From NCBI RefSeq assembly GCF_026343185.1, contig NZ_JAPEMA010000001.1, forward strand, positions 868,001-932,000: 64,000 nt of DNA. Reading direction: 5' to 3'. The notes under the pieces were generated by a model. That model did not search any database and was not told the origin of the DNA. It saw only the letters and a list, made by a program, of their open reading frames with translations. Each line of letters opens with the position of its first letter. The first letter of the stretch is position 1. A program made the translations under genes and the position numbers. This DNA is from Streptomyces sp. NBC_00091 (GTDB lineage: Bacteria; Actinomycetota; Actinomycetes; Streptomycetales; Streptomycetaceae). This document shows positions 1 to 9,543 of this stretch, piece by piece.

Positions 1-84
1 GCTGTGGCGCTCCCCTGTCGGAATGATGAAGTTGTCCGGCCACAGGGTACCCCGTGGCCGGTTACGCCTCTCCGTGGCCGGAAT

Positions 85-1197
85 CTAGCGCTCCGAGGCG
101 GCGAGCTGGCCGCACGCGCCGTCGATCTCCTGGCCGCGGGTGTCCCGTACGGTCACGGGCACGCCGTGCCGGGCGATCGCCTCGACGAAGGCCTTCTCGT
201 CCTCGGGGCGCGAGGCGGTCCACTTCGAGCCCGGCGTCGGGTTCAGCGGGATCAGGTTGACGTGTACGCGCTTGCCCTTGAGCAGGCGGCCGAGCAGGTC
301 GCCGCGCCAGGCCTGGTCGTTGATGTCGCGGATCAGGGCGTACTCGATGGAGATCCGGCGGCCGGACTTCTCGGCGTACTCCCAGGCCGCGTCGAGGACC
401 TCGCGGACCTTCCAGCGGGTGTTCACGGGGACGAGGGTGTCGCGCAGCTCGTCGTCGGGGGCGTGCAGGGAGACCGCGAGGCGGCACTTGAAGCCCTCGT
501 CGGCGAAGCGCAGCATGGCCGGGACCAGGCCGACGGTGGAGACGGTGATACCGCGCTGCGACAGGCCGAGGCCGTCGGGCTCCGGGTCGGTGAGGCGGCG
601 GATGGCGCCGACGACGCGCTTGTAGTTGGCGAGCGGCTCGCCCATGCCCATGAAGACGATGTTGGACAGCCGGGCCGGGCCGCCGGGAACCTCGCCGTCG
701 CGCAGCGCGCGCATGCCGTCGACGATCTGGTGCACGATCTCGGCGGTGGAGAGGTTGCGGTCGAGGCCGGCCTGGCCGGTGGCGCAGAACGGGCAGTTCA
801 TCCCGCAGCCCGCCTGCGAGGAGATGCACATCGTCACCCGGTCGGGGTAGCGCATCAGCACGGACTCGACGAGCGTGCCGTCGTGCAGCTTCCACAGGGT
901 CTTGCGGGTGGTGTCGTCGTCGCAGCTGATGTGCCGCACGACGTTCATCAGCTCCGGCAGCAGCTCCTGCTGGAGCTTCTCGCGCGAGCCCGCGGGGATG
1001 TCGGTCCACTCGGCCGGGTCGTGCGCGTAGCGGGCGAAGTAGTGCTGGGAGAGCTGCTTGGCCCGGAACGGCTTCTCGCCGATCGCGGCCACCGCCTCCC
1101 GGCGCTCGGCCGGGGTCAGGTCGGCGAGGTGCCGGGGCGGCTTCTTGGCTCCGCGAGGGGCGACGAAGGTGAGCTCTCCCGGAACGGGGCGGGCCAT
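85..1197 (-). CDS. rlmN: 23S rRNA (adenine-C2)-methyltransferase RlmN
   Basis: A 370-residue radical SAM enzyme of normal family length. RlmN methylates C2 of A2503 in 23S rRNA and of A37 in some tRNAs. The radical SAM cluster motif CX3CX2C is visible as CGMNCPFC, about residue 131 onward, and [11 protein letters not shown] and VSLHAPDD blocks follow as in RlmN. The ATG has AAGGAG about 7 bases upstream. It lies downstream of cdsA with a small hairpin between them and is probably the last gene read in this direction here. Confidence 0.96.
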   Translation of the reverse strand: MARPVPGELTFVAPRGAKKPPRHLADLTPAERREAVAAIGEKPFRAKQLSQHYFARYAHDPAEWTDIPAGSREKLQQELLPELMNVVRHISCDDDTTRKTLWKLHDGTLVESVLMRYPDRVTMCISSQAGCGMNCPFCATGQAGLDRNLSTAEIVHQIVDGMRALRDGEVPGGPARLSNIVFMGMGEPLANYKRVVGAIRRLTDPEPDGLGLSQRGITVSTVGLVPAMLRFADEGFKCRLAVSLHAPDDELRDTLVPVNTRWKVREVLDAAWEYAEKSGRRISIEYALIRDINDQAWRGDLLGRLLKGKRVHVNLIPLNPTPGSKWTASRPEDEKAFVEAIARHGVPVTVRDTRGQEIDGACGQLAASER

Positions 1198-1220
1198 GGC
1201 AGGTACTCCTTGTAAGACGA

Positions 1221-1248
1221 AAGGCGCGCCGCAGAAGCAGCGCGCCTT
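1221..1248 (-). terminator. Hairpin between cdsA and rlmN
   Basis: A 9-bp inverted repeat (arms 1221-1229 and 1240-1248, sequence aaggcgcgc and its complement) sits about 24 bases before the rlmN start. It could end cdsA transcription or attenuate rlmN. It lacks a clear U tract, so the role is open. Confidence 0.45.
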
Positions 1249-1288
1249 CCAAGAGTAACCGCCCGGCGTGTTGTGACCCCTTTTCGCC

Positions 1289-1340
1289 GGTCAGCCGGTA
1301 CCGACGGTCAGCCCGTACCGACGGGTCAGCCGGTACCGAC
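1289..1340 (-). repeat. Three tandem 17-18 bp repeats across the cdsA stop codon
   Basis: Units at 1289-1305, 1306-1322 and 1323-1340 are nearly identical (ggtcagccggtaccgac with one substitution or one extra base). The highest-coordinate unit encodes the last residues and stop of CdsA. The other two copies repeat the stop-containing sequence in the 3' untranslated part. Confidence 0.8.
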
Positions 1341-2402
1341 GAACGCCGCCAGCAGCAGCCACACCACCGGAGCGGTCGGCAGCAGCGAGTCGAGCCGGTC
1401 CATGATGCCCCCGTGCCCCGGGAGCAGCGTGCCCATGTCCTTGATGCCCAGGTCACGCTTGATCATCGACTCGCCGAGGTCGCCCAGGGTGGCGCTGACC
1501 GCGACCGCGAGGCCCAGGATCAGGCCCTGCCACCAGGAGCCCCCGTCGATCAGGAACTCCATGCACAGGGCGCCGGCCGCCATCGCGAAGGCCACCGCGC
1601 CGAAGAGCCCCTCGCGGGTCTTTCCGGGGCTGATGCGCGGCGCGAGCTTGGTCTTGCCGAAGCGCCAGCCCACGGCGTAGGCCCCGGTGTCGCTGACCAC
1701 GGTCAGCACCAGGAAGGTCACCACCCGCTGCGGACCGTCGTCGGGGGTGAGCAGCATCGCGACGAAGGTGGCCAGGAAGGGCACGTAGAACGCCGCGAAG
1801 ACGCCCGCGGTGACGTCCTTGAGGTAGTCCTCGGGGGGCTCGGTCATCCGCCACACGAGGACGGCCAGCGCGGTGAGCGCCATGGCCACCCAGGCGCCCT
1901 CGGCCCCGCGGACGTATCCGGCGATGACCATCGCCGCGCCGCCGACCGCGAGCGGGACCAGCGGGGCCTTGATGCCCTTCTTCTCCTGGAGCCGGGAGGT
2001 GAGCTCCCACAGGCCGACGACGACCGCGACGACGATCACGCCGACGAAGACGGCCTTGACGATGAACAGCGACGCGAAGATCACCGCGCCGAGGCCGACG
2101 CCGACCCCTATGGCGGCACGCAGATCCCGCCCCGCGCGCTTCTTCTGCGGCGGGGGCGAGGCGTCCTGCGGGGCCTGCGAAGGCGGAGGCGGGGGGCTGG
2201 GCATGGGCTCCTGCAACGGCGTCTCGGCGCGGAACGGGGGGCCGCCGGCGAGGACGGCCCCCCGATCGCGTGCTTCCCGGTCGTCGAAGGCACGGCCGGC
2301 GGCATCGGGCACGATGGGCATGGGCGCAGTGTGCGGGCCCACCAGCGCATCGTATGCGGGACCCGCCGGAACCGGCTCCGCGGCCCAGGGAGAGTCGTTC
2401 AT
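1326..2402 (-). CDS. cdsA: Phosphatidate cytidylyltransferase
   Basis: This 358-residue membrane enzyme makes CDP-diacylglycerol from CTP and phosphatidate, the branch point of phospholipid synthesis. The first about 95 residues are Pro/Ala-rich and probably cytoplasmic. Hydrophobic segments follow from about residue 95. The C-terminal family signature is clear: SPGKTREG, then IKRDLGIKD, PGHGG and DRLDS. Its ATG overlaps the last base of the frr stop codon (TGATG), so the two are probably translationally coupled. The stop lies in a triplicated short repeat. Confidence 0.94.
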   Translation of the reverse strand: MNDSPWAAEPVPAGPAYDALVGPHTAPMPIVPDAAGRAFDDREARDRGAVLAGGPPFRAETPLQEPMPSPPPPPSQAPQDASPPPQKKRAGRDLRAAIGVGVGLGAVIFASLFIVKAVFVGVIVVAVVVGLWELTSRLQEKKGIKAPLVPLAVGGAAMVIAGYVRGAEGAWVAMALTALAVLVWRMTEPPEDYLKDVTAGVFAAFYVPFLATFVAMLLTPDDGPQRVVTFLVLTVVSDTGAYAVGWRFGKTKLAPRISPGKTREGLFGAVAFAMAAGALCMEFLIDGGSWWQGLILGLAVAVSATLGDLGESMIKRDLGIKDMGTLLPGHGGIMDRLDSLLPTAPVVWLLLAAFVGTG

Positions 2403-2959
2403 CAGACCTCGAGGAGCTCGGCTTCCTTGTGCTTGAGCAGCTCGTCCACCTGCGCGACGTACTTCGCGGTGGTGTCGTCGAGCTCCTTCTCGGCGCGGCG
2501 CACCTCGTCCTCGCCGGCCTCCTTGTCCTTGACGAGCTTGTCAAGGGCGTCCTTGGCCTTGCGGCGCACGGCGCGGATGGAGACCTTGGAGTCCTCGGCC
2601 TTGTTCTTGGCGACCTTGATGTACTCCTTGCGGCGGTCCTGCGTCAGCTCGGGGAAGGTCACCCGGATGATGCGGCCGTCGTTGCTCGGGTTGACACCGA
2701 GGTCGGAGTCGCGGATCGCCTGCTCGATGTTGCGCAGCGCGGACGCGTCGAAGGGCGTCACGATCGCCATGCGCGGCTCGGGCACCGCGAAGGAGGCGAG
2801 CTGGTTGATGGGCGTGATGGCACCGTAGTAGTCCGCCACGATCTTGTTGAACATCGCCGGGTGCGCACGGCCCGTGCGAATCGCGGCGAAGTCTTCCTTG
2901 GCGACGACGACGGCCTTCTCCATCTTCTCCTCGGCCTCGAGGAGGATTTCTTCGATCAC
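2402..2959 (-). CDS. frr: Ribosome recycling factor
   Basis: A 185-residue protein of normal RRF length that, with EF-G, splits post-termination ribosomes. The conserved core [13 protein letters not shown] and the helical C-terminal domain with many charged residues are present. I chose the GTG at 2959 because GGAG lies 6 bases upstream. An in-frame ATG 15 bases further upstream has no Shine-Dalgarno. It sits between pyrH and cdsA, a standard bacterial order. Confidence 0.95.
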   Translation of the reverse strand: MIEEILLEAEEKMEKAVVVAKEDFAAIRTGRAHPAMFNKIVADYYGAITPINQLASFAVPEPRMAIVTPFDASALRNIEQAIRDSDLGVNPSNDGRIIRVTFPELTQDRRKEYIKVAKNKAEDSKVSIRAVRRKAKDALDKLVKDKEAGEDEVRRAEKELDDTTAKYVAQVDELLKHKEAELLEV

Positions 2960-3053
2960 CACGTGCTCCTGCATGTCAGATATGGATGGTTCAGGCGGGG
3001 CGGGGCGGTCCGGGCCGCCCGGACCGGGCCCCTGCGGGCCCGGCTCGGTGGGC

Positions 3054-3833
3054 TCAGGCCCGGGTGCCCTGGTCGCTCACGAGCGTGCCGATCTTCTCAC
3101 CCTTGACGGCGCGGGCGATATTGCCCTCGGCGAGCAGTTCGAAGACCAGGATCGGCAGCTTGTTGTCGCGGCACAGCGTGATGGCCGTGGCGTCGGCGAC
3201 CTTGAGGTCCCGGGACAGCACCTCGCTGTACTCCAGCGCGTCGAACTTCACCGCGTCCGGGTTCTTCTTCGGGTCGGAGTCGTAGACCCCGTCGACGCCG
3301 TTCTTGCCCATGAGGAGGGCCTCGGCGTCGATCTCCAGGGCGCGCTGGGCGGCCGTGGTGTCGGTGGAGAAGTACGGCATGCCCATGCCGGCGCCGAAGA
3401 TGACGACGCGGCCCTTCTCCAGGTGGCGCACGGCGCGGAGCGGGATGTACGGCTCCGCGACCTGGCCCATGGTGATGGCGGTCTGCACGCGGGAGTCGAT
3501 GCCTTCCTTCTCCAGGAAGTCCTGGAGGGCGAGGCAGTTCATGACCGTGCCGAGCATGCCCATGTAGTCGGACCGGGCCCGGTCCATGCCGCGCTGCTGA
3601 AGCTCGGCGCCGCGGAAGAAGTTGCCGCCGCCGATGACGATCGCGATCTCGGCGCCGTCTCGGACCACGGCCGCGATCTCGCGGGCGATGGCGTGCACGA
3701 CGTCAGGGTCGACGCCCAGCCCGCCGCCGCCGGAGAAGGCTTCGCCGGAGAGCTTCAGCATGAAGCGGCGACCCTTCTTCTCGTGGTCGCTCTTGTCGTC
3801 GGATGCGGTGTGGGGGTCCACGCCCTGATTCAT
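3054..3833 (-). CDS. pyrH: UMP kinase
   Basis: A 259-residue amino-acid-kinase fold enzyme that phosphorylates UMP to UDP. The start of the domain reads [10 protein letters not shown], followed by a glycine-rich loop, GGGNFFRG, and GADATAIT-type nucleotide-binding segments near the C-terminus ([10 protein letters not shown]). The ATG at 3833 has GAGGAG 6 bases upstream, which decides against an ATG six codons earlier. It is preceded by a long hairpin separating it from tsf. Confidence 0.95.
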   Translation of the reverse strand: MNQGVDPHTASDDKSDHEKKGRRFMLKLSGEAFSGGGGLGVDPDVVHAIAREIAAVVRDGAEIAIVIGGGNFFRGAELQQRGMDRARSDYMGMLGTVMNCLALQDFLEKEGIDSRVQTAITMGQVAEPYIPLRAVRHLEKGRVVIFGAGMGMPYFSTDTTAAQRALEIDAEALLMGKNGVDGVYDSDPKKNPDAVKFDALEYSEVLSRDLKVADATAITLCRDNKLPILVFELLAEGNIARAVKGEKIGTLVSDQGTRA

Positions 3834-3860
3834 GGAGATCTCCTCGTGCACATACGAAGA

Positions 3861-3907
3861 AGGCCATTGCCGGTGGGTCCTCGCGGTTCCCTCTGCGGCA
3901 ATGGCCT
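3861..3907 (-). terminator. Hairpin between tsf and pyrH
   Basis: A perfect 12-bp inverted repeat (3861-3872 and 3896-3907) with a 23-base loop sits 3' of tsf and 5' of pyrH. This is a plausible partial terminator that lowers pyrH expression relative to tsf. Confidence 0.6.
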
Positions 3908-3995
3908 CCTCGTCAGATCTGCGGTCGCCCTGCGCAAGCGCGGACGACTGCTTCAGACCCTATCGGGGTCCGGTGTCCGTCGTGTACGGACGGAC

Positions 3996-4832
3996 TCAGA
4001 TGCCGACCTTGATGCGGGTGAAGCGCTTCAGGGTGACACCGGCCTCGTCCAGAACCTTCTGGACGGACTTCTTGTTGTCCAGCGCGTAGGGCTGGCCAAG
4101 GAGCGTGACGTCCTTGAAGAAGCCGTTGACGCGACCCTCGACGATCTTGGCGATCGCGGCCTCGGGCTTGCCCTCGGCGCGGGTGACCTCTTCGGCGACG
4201 CGGCGCTCGGACTCGACGACCTCGGCCGGAACGTCCTCGGCGGTCAGGTACTTCGGCGCGAACGCGGCGATGTGCTGGGCGATGCCCTTGGCCAGGTCGG
4301 CGTCGGCCTTGTCCAGCTCGACCAGGACACCGATCTGCGGGGGCAGGTCGGGCATGGTGCGGTGCATGTAGGAGGCGACGAAGGCGCCGTCGTACTGCGC
4401 GAAGCGGTCCAGGACGATCTTCTCGCCGAGGTTGGCGTTGGCCTCGTCCACGAACGCCTGGACGGTCTTGCCGGCCTCGATCTCGGACGCCAGCAGCGCC
4501 TCGATGTCCGCCGGGGAGGTGGCGGCCACGTGCGCGGCGAGCTGGTCGGCGACGACCAGGAACTTCTCGCTCTTGGCGACGAAGTCGGTCTCGCACTTGA
4601 GCTCGAGCAGCACACCGGAGGTGGCGTCGGCGGCGATCAGGGAGGTGACGGCACCGTTCTCGGCGGAACGGCCCTCGCGCTTGGCGACGCCCTTCAGGCC
4701 CTTGACGCGCAGGATCTCGTTGGCCTTGGTGACGTCACCGTCGGCCTCGACGAGCGCGTTCTTGCAGTCCAGCATGCCGGCGCCGGTGAGCTCGCGGAGC
4801 TTCTTGACGTCAGCGGCGGTGTAGTTCGCCAT
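3996..4832 (-). CDS. tsf: Elongation factor Ts
   Basis: A 278-residue nucleotide exchange factor for EF-Tu. The N-terminal UBA-like domain begins [20 protein letters not shown] and contains the conserved DCK. The core has the typical [13 protein letters not shown] segment ([15 protein letters not shown]). The chosen ATG matches the family N-terminus; the frame stays open upstream without homology. It follows rpsB in the standard rpsB-tsf order, with a hairpin in the spacer. Confidence 0.96.
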   Translation of the reverse strand: MANYTAADVKKLRELTGAGMLDCKNALVEADGDVTKANEILRVKGLKGVAKREGRSAENGAVTSLIAADATSGVLLELKCETDFVAKSEKFLVVADQLAAHVAATSPADIEALLASEIEAGKTVQAFVDEANANLGEKIVLDRFAQYDGAFVASYMHRTMPDLPPQIGVLVELDKADADLAKGIAQHIAAFAPKYLTAEDVPAEVVESERRVAEEVTRAEGKPEAAIAKIVEGRVNGFFKDVTLLGQPYALDNKKSVQKVLDEAGVTLKRFTRIKVGI

Positions 4833-4931
4833 GAGTCTGTGATTCTCTCTCGAAGTCGTAGATCTACGGGTGAACGGCGGAGGAGCGACGCGCTCGTGGC
4901 GCGGCTCCCCCGCCGTCATCGTCCGTGCTGT

Positions 4932-4961
4932 GAGTGCCCGGCGCGTGAACGCCGGGCGCTC
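4932..4961 (-). terminator. Hairpin between rpsB and tsf
   Basis: Arms 4932-4943 and 4950-4961 pair over 12 positions with one wobble, around a 6-base loop, just downstream of the rpsB stop. Likely a partial terminator or processing signal. Confidence 0.5.
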
Positions 4962-4969
4962 TCAGTGGG

Positions 4970-5878
4970 TCAGGCCTGCTCGGCGTCGGCGGCCGGAGCC
5001 TCGACGACAGCCTCGGCCTCGGCGGCCGGGGCCTCGACGACAGCCTCAGCCTCGGCGGCCGGAGCCTCAGCCGCGGGGGCCTCGGCGTCGTCGGCCTTCT
5101 TCTCGCCCTCGAGCAGGTCGCGCTCCCACTCGGCGAGCGGCTCGGCGGCGGCCTTCTCGCCCGGCTTCGAGTCACCGGTCGCGGCACCGGAGCGGGCGAT
5201 GAGGCCCTCGGCGACGGCGTCGGCGATCACGCGGGTGAGCAGGGTGACGGAGCGGATCGCGTCGTCGTTGCCCGGGATCTTGTAGTCGACCTCGTCGGGG
5301 TCGCAGTTGGTGTCGAGGATCGCGACGACCGGGATGTGGAGCTTGCGCGCCTCACCGACGGCGATGTGCTCCTTCTTGGTGTCGACGATCCAGACGGCGC
5401 TGGGAACCTTCGACATCTCGCGGATACCACCGAGGGTCTTCTCCAGCTTGATCTTCTCGCGGGAGAGGACCAGGAGCTCCTTCTTGGTGAGACCCGAGGC
5501 GGCGACGTCCTCGAAGTCGATCGCCTCAAGCTCCTTCAGACGCTGGAGGCGCTTGTAGACGGTGGAGAAGTTGGTGAGCATGCCACCGAGCCAACGCTGG
5601 TTGACGTACGGCATGCCGACGCGCGTCGCCTGCTCGGCGATCGCTTCCTGCGCCTGCTTCTTGGTACCGACGAACATGATGGAGCCACCGTGCGCGACGG
5701 TCTCCTTCACGAACTCGAAGGCGCGGTCGATGTACGACAGCGACTGGAGCAGGTCGATGATGTAGATGCCGTTGCGCTCGGTGAAGATGAAGCGCTTCAT
5801 CTTCGGGTTCCAGCGACGGGTCTGGTGACCGAAGTGGACGCCGCTTTCCAGCAGCTCCCGCATCGTTACGACGGCCAT
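4970..5878 (-). CDS. rpsB: 30S ribosomal protein S2
   Basis: A 302-residue S2. The N-terminus [20 protein letters not shown] is typical and the S2 core runs to about residue 225. The C-terminus is extended by about 60 Ala/Glu/Pro-rich residues with a repeated [11 protein letters not shown] unit. The ATG at 5878 has AAGGAG 6 bases upstream; an in-frame ATG two codons earlier is too close to it. First gene of the rpsB-tsf-pyrH-frr-cdsA group, transcribed away from the divergent peptidase gene. Confidence 0.95.
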   Translation of the reverse strand: MAVVTMRELLESGVHFGHQTRRWNPKMKRFIFTERNGIYIIDLLQSLSYIDRAFEFVKETVAHGGSIMFVGTKKQAQEAIAEQATRVGMPYVNQRWLGGMLTNFSTVYKRLQRLKELEAIDFEDVAASGLTKKELLVLSREKIKLEKTLGGIREMSKVPSAVWIVDTKKEHIAVGEARKLHIPVVAILDTNCDPDEVDYKIPGNDDAIRSVTLLTRVIADAVAEGLIARSGAATGDSKPGEKAAAEPLAEWERDLLEGEKKADDAEAPAAEAPAAEAEAVVEAPAAEAEAVVEAPAADAEQA

Positions 5879-6131
5879 GGCCATCTCCTTGGTTTCTCGG
5901 TTTGGTTCCTGACGCCCCACCGCGCCCTGCCCCGTGAAGGGACCGAGAGACGCTGTCGCCTGACCGGTTTGACCGGCCGGCGCTGGGGCGTGCGAAGTCG
6001 ACCCGGTGACCCGGATCGCCACGAGAAGTGTACGGGACCCGGCGGTATGCCGGGTGACGCCGTTGTCCACACCCTTTCGGCCGTCCACAGGCGCGAACCT
6101 GCCGAGCCGCCCGCGCGGGACCCTCTGGGAC

Positions 6132-6938
6132 ATGACGAAACTGCTGCTCATCCTGCTTCTGGCAGTGTCCCAGCCATTGTCCCCGGCCGTCGCCGCGCCG
6201 CCGGATCCGGCGGCCTCGACACCCCCGCCCCGGCCGGCCGCGGCGCCGGCCGCGCCGGCGCGCGGGGTGCGGCCCCTGCCCGCGCCGCTGTCCGTGGCGC
6301 GCTGGTGGGACCCGCCGCCGACCCCGTACGCGGCCGGGCACCGCGGTGTGGACCTGTCGGCGCCGGCCGGGGCGCGGGTACGGGCCGTGGGGCCCGGGCG
6401 GGTGCACTACGCCGGGCAGGTCGCGGGCCGCGGGGTGCTCTCGCTCACCCTCCCGGGCGGCCTGCGCACGACGTACGAGCCGGTACGGCCGCTCGTCGCG
6501 GAGGGGGAGGCGGTCACGGCGGGGCAGGTGGTGGCGGTGCTCACGGAGGGCTCCCACTGCCCGGGCCCCTGCCTGCACTGGGGCCTGCTGGCCGGGGAGA
6601 ACGCCTACCTCGACCCGCTGACCCTGCTCCCGCGGCCCACGCCCCGGCTGCTGCCGGCCGCGCCGCAGGCCCTTCAGGAGACGGCGACGCCCCGCAGGGC
6701 CATGGAGACGGCGGTCTCGGTGATCACGGCCGGGTCCTCGGCGGCGCCGAGCTCGATCCGGCGGGCCGCGGCGTCCACGACGCCCTGGAGCAGCATCGCG
6801 GCCAGCCGGGGCTCCGGCAGCCCGAGGGCGCCCAGAGCCTCGACGATCATCGCCACGAGACCGCCGTGCGCGGCGCGGATCTTCTCCCGCGCACCCGCGT
6901 CCAGCTCGCCGGCGGAGATCGCCACCACCGCGCGGTGA
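6132..6938 (+). CDS. Secreted M23-family (LytM-like) peptidase
   Basis: Starts [22 protein letters not shown], a clear signal peptide with an AxA cleavage site. A short Pro/Ala linker and an M23 domain follow: [11 protein letters not shown] supplies the H-x3-D zinc motif, and [10 protein letters not shown] stands at the usual HxH site, with Cys in place of the first His. The recognisable domain ends near residue 180 (YLDPLTLLP). The frame then stays open for about 88 residues, the last 265 bases overlapping tetR in antisense. The true end may be misleading. The role is probably peptidoglycan remodelling outside the membrane. Confidence 0.75.
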   Translation: MTKLLLILLLAVSQPLSPAVAAPPDPAASTPPPRPAAAPAAPARGVRPLPAPLSVARWWDPPPTPYAAGHRGVDLSAPAGARVRAVGPGRVHYAGQVAGRGVLSLTLPGGLRTTYEPVRPLVAEGEAVTAGQVVAVLTEGSHCPGPCLHWGLLAGENAYLDPLTLLPRPTPRLLPAAPQALQETATPRRAMETAVSVITAGSSAAPSSIRRAAASTTPWSSIAASRGSGSPRAPRASTIIATRPPCAARIFSRAPASSSPAEIATTAR

Positions 6939-7258
6939 CGCCGGTCCCCCACCAGCCCCAGCTGGGTGCGCACGTACGCCTCGATCTTCGCCTCCGGCGT
7001 CTGCTCGCGCTCCATCGCCGCCTCGATCTCGGCGGCCCAGACGGGGAAGTCCACCGCGCACAGCTCTTCGACGACGGCCGCGCGCGACCGGAAGTACTCG
7101 TACACGGACGACCGGGCGAGCCCGGTCCGCTCCGCGAGGGCGGGGAAGGTCAGGGCTTCCGTCCCGCCTTCGGACAAGAGGGAACGCGCGGCGTCCAACA
7201 GGGCGCCGCGCTGCATCGACCGGTGCTCGGCCACGGAGGCCGCTCGAATCCTGGGCAC
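6674..7258 (-). CDS. TetR-family transcriptional regulator
   Basis: A 194-residue regulator with an N-terminal helix-turn-helix at about residues 18-60 (LTFPALAERTGLARSSVYEYF). The ligand domain is not assignable. GTG start. It is convergent with the M23 peptidase frame and overlaps it by 265 bases, and it lies 57 bases downstream of whiG on the same strand. The target is unknown. Confidence 0.88.
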   Translation of the reverse strand: MPRIRAASVAEHRSMQRGALLDAARSLLSEGGTEALTFPALAERTGLARSSVYEYFRSRAAVVEELCAVDFPVWAAEIEAAMEREQTPEAKIEAYVRTQLGLVGDRRHRAVVAISAGELDAGAREKIRAAHGGLVAMIVEALGALGLPEPRLAAMLLQGVVDAAARRIELGAAEDPAVITETAVSMALRGVAVS

Positions 7259-7315
7259 GTCACCACTGTACGGAGGTCCCGCAAGGCCGACGCCGCCGAT
7301 GCGCCCGGCGCCCGG

Positions 7316-8152
7316 TCAGCGGCCGACGTCGGCGAGCTTCGCCCGCAGCTGGAGCACGGATTTGGTGTGGATCTGGCTGACCCGGCTCTCGGTGACACCC
7401 AGCACGTTGCCGATCTCGGCGAGGGTCAGGCCCTCGTAGTAGTAGAGGGTGACCACCGTCTTCTCCCGCTCGGGGAGGGTGTTGATGGCCCGTGCGAGCA
7501 GTCTGCGCAGCTCCCGGTCCTCGGCCACCTCCACCGGGTTGTCCGCGGCGTGGTCCTCCAGGGTGTCCATCAGGGAGAGCCGGTCGCCGCCCTCGCCGCC
7601 GACGTGCAGCAGCTCCTCCAGCGCGACCACGTTGGCCAGGGACAACTGGCTGAAGACCGTGTGGAGTTCCTCCACCGCGATCCCCATCTCCCCCGCGACC
7701 TCGCCCTCCGTCGGGGTGCGCCGCAGCTGGGCCTCCAGCGTGGCGTAGGCGCGCTCCACGGCCCGCGCCTTCTGCCGTACGGAGCGCGGGATCCAGTCCA
7801 GCGCGCGCAGCTCGTCGATCATCGCGCCGCGGATCCGGGTGATCGCGTACGTCTCGAACTTGATGGACCGTTCGATGTCGAACTTCTCGATGGCGTCGAT
7901 CAGTCCGAAGACCCCGGAGGAGACGAAGTCGGCCTGTTCCACATTGGGCGGCAGGCCCACGCTGACCCGGCCGGCCACGTACTTCACCAGCGGCGAGTAG
8001 TGCAGGATCAGCTGCTCCCGCAGCCGCTCGTCACCCGAATCCTTGTATGAGCGCCAGAGCACCTCGAGGGACGAGGGCGCGGTGGACCGCACGCTGCCAC
8101 GAGCAGCGGGGGGCACCGCAGCGCGGTCGGACCCTGGGGTGTGCTGGGGCAT
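7316..8152 (-). CDS. whiG: RNA polymerase sigma factor WhiG
   Basis: A 278-residue sigma-28-type (FliA-like) factor. In Streptomyces WhiG commits aerial hyphae to sporulation and is restrained by the anti-sigma RsiG with c-di-GMP. Region 2 is visible as LVKYVAGRV...[11 protein letters not shown] and [18 protein letters not shown]; region 4 near the C-terminus as [23 protein letters not shown] followed by TESRVSQIH. The ATG has AAGG 6 bases upstream. About 209 bp with no gene separate it from dprA. Confidence 0.96.
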   Translation of the reverse strand: MPQHTPGSDRAAVPPAARGSVRSTAPSSLEVLWRSYKDSGDERLREQLILHYSPLVKYVAGRVSVGLPPNVEQADFVSSGVFGLIDAIEKFDIERSIKFETYAITRIRGAMIDELRALDWIPRSVRQKARAVERAYATLEAQLRRTPTEGEVAGEMGIAVEELHTVFSQLSLANVVALEELLHVGGEGGDRLSLMDTLEDHAADNPVEVAEDRELRRLLARAINTLPEREKTVVTLYYYEGLTLAEIGNVLGVTESRVSQIHTKSVLQLRAKLADVGR

Positions 8153-8361
8153 GCTTCGCCTTTGCCGGAGCGGGATTCCTTGGGAGCGTAGCGTGACGGA
8201 AGTGTCGCGGTGCGCGAAGAGTACGGGATGGCGCAGGGGCGCAGGGGCGCCCGTCCTCGCACGGGCGACCCGGGACCGGCGCCTTGCGCACGGTCCCGGC
8301 GGCTGCCACCGGGAAGACCGCGTCTCTCATCGCCTTCACTCTTTCACCGGAACGCCCCAGG

Positions 8362-9543
8362 TCAACGACCGCCTCGCCGGTCGGCTCCGGATTGCGCCCC
8401 GCCGCGGGAGGTCCTCGGGGTCAACTGCCAGCCGTCGCCCTGCCGTTCGACGAACCCCAGAGAGTGAAGTTCGTACAGTCTGCCGATGACTTCATCGGTG
8501 CCGACGCCCGCCGCGAGGCCGATCTCGTCCAGACCGGCGGGGCGGCCGGCCGGGAGGGCTTCGAGCACCCGTGCGGCGCCGGGGTCCAGCAGGTCCCGGG
8601 CGAGGACCGGGCCGCGCCGGGCGGGAGCCAGCTCGCCCATGTCGCCGACCAGCTCGACCACCTCGGCCGCGTCGGTGACCAGCACCGCCTCGCCGCGCAG
8701 CAGTTCGTGCACACCGGCCGAGAGGCCGCTGGTGGCGGGCCCGGGGACGCCCATGGTGAGGCGGCCCAGCTGCTGGGCCCGGCGGGCGGTGACCAGGGAG
8801 CCGCTGCGGTGGGCGGCCTCCACGACCACGGTTCCCCGGGTGAGGGCGGCGATGACCCGGTTGCGCAGGACGAACCGGCTCGGGGTGGGGTGGCTGCCGG
8901 GCGGCAGCTCCCCCAGCACCAGCCCCTGGCGCGCGATCCGGCCCAGGAGCCCGGCGTGGCCGCGCGGGTAGCCCACGTCCACCCCGCAGGCCAGCACCGC
9001 CGCCGTGGCGCCGCCCGAGGCCAGGGCCCCGCGGTGGGCGGCGCCGTCGATCCCGTACGCCGCCCCGGAGACCACCACCCAGCCGCGCTCGGTGAGCCCG
9101 GCCGCCAGGGTCTGGGCCATGTGGGCCCCGTACGGGGTGCACGCGCGGGCCCCGACCACGGCGACCGAGCGCAGGGCCCAGGTCCGCAGGTGGGGCCTGC
9201 CCCGCAGCCAGAGCCCGACGGGCCGGGCGTCGCCGAGGTCGTCCAGCTGGGTCGGCCACTCCGTCGAGCCCGGGCAGACGAACCGGCCGCCCGACCCGTC
9301 GGCGGTCGCCAGGTCCCGCAGCGGGTCGGCGAGGGCGGCCCGTCTGCGGTATCCGGCGAGCCGCTCGGGCCCCACCCCGGTCAGCGGCCCGGGCTCCGGG
9401 CCGGGGCCGGTCAGCAGCCGTATCAGGGCGACGGCCCCGAGCTCTCGGAGCCAGCGCCCGCCCTGCTCGTCCCCCGGCTCCAGCACCCTGGTCAGCGCGG
9501 CCCGGGCCAGGAACTCCGGATCGGGCCGCCCCCCGGGGGTCAC
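8362..9543 (-). CDS. dprA: DNA-processing protein DprA
   Basis: A 393-residue protein that loads RecA on incoming single-stranded DNA in competent bacteria; its role in Streptomyces is unclear. A Rossmann-like DprA domain carries VAVVGARACTPYG, VVSGAAYGIDGAAHRGAL and NRVIAALTRGTVVVEA. A C-terminal winged-helix segment lies after about residue 310. The GTG overlaps the yifB stop (GTGA), indicating coupling. The frame happens to stay open through the whole of yifB, so the overlap and family N-terminus decide the start. Confidence 0.93.
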   Translation of the reverse strand: MTPGGRPDPEFLARAALTRVLEPGDEQGGRWLRELGAVALIRLLTGPGPEPGPLTGVGPERLAGYRRRAALADPLRDLATADGSGGRFVCPGSTEWPTQLDDLGDARPVGLWLRGRPHLRTWALRSVAVVGARACTPYGAHMAQTLAAGLTERGWVVVSGAAYGIDGAAHRGALASGGATAAVLACGVDVGYPRGHAGLLGRIARQGLVLGELPPGSHPTPSRFVLRNRVIAALTRGTVVVEAAHRSGSLVTARRAQQLGRLTMGVPGPATSGLSAGVHELLRGEAVLVTDAAEVVELVGDMGELAPARRGPVLARDLLDPGAARVLEALPAGRPAGLDEIGLAAGVGTDEVIGRLYELHSLGFVERQGDGWQLTPRTSRGGAQSGADRRGGR

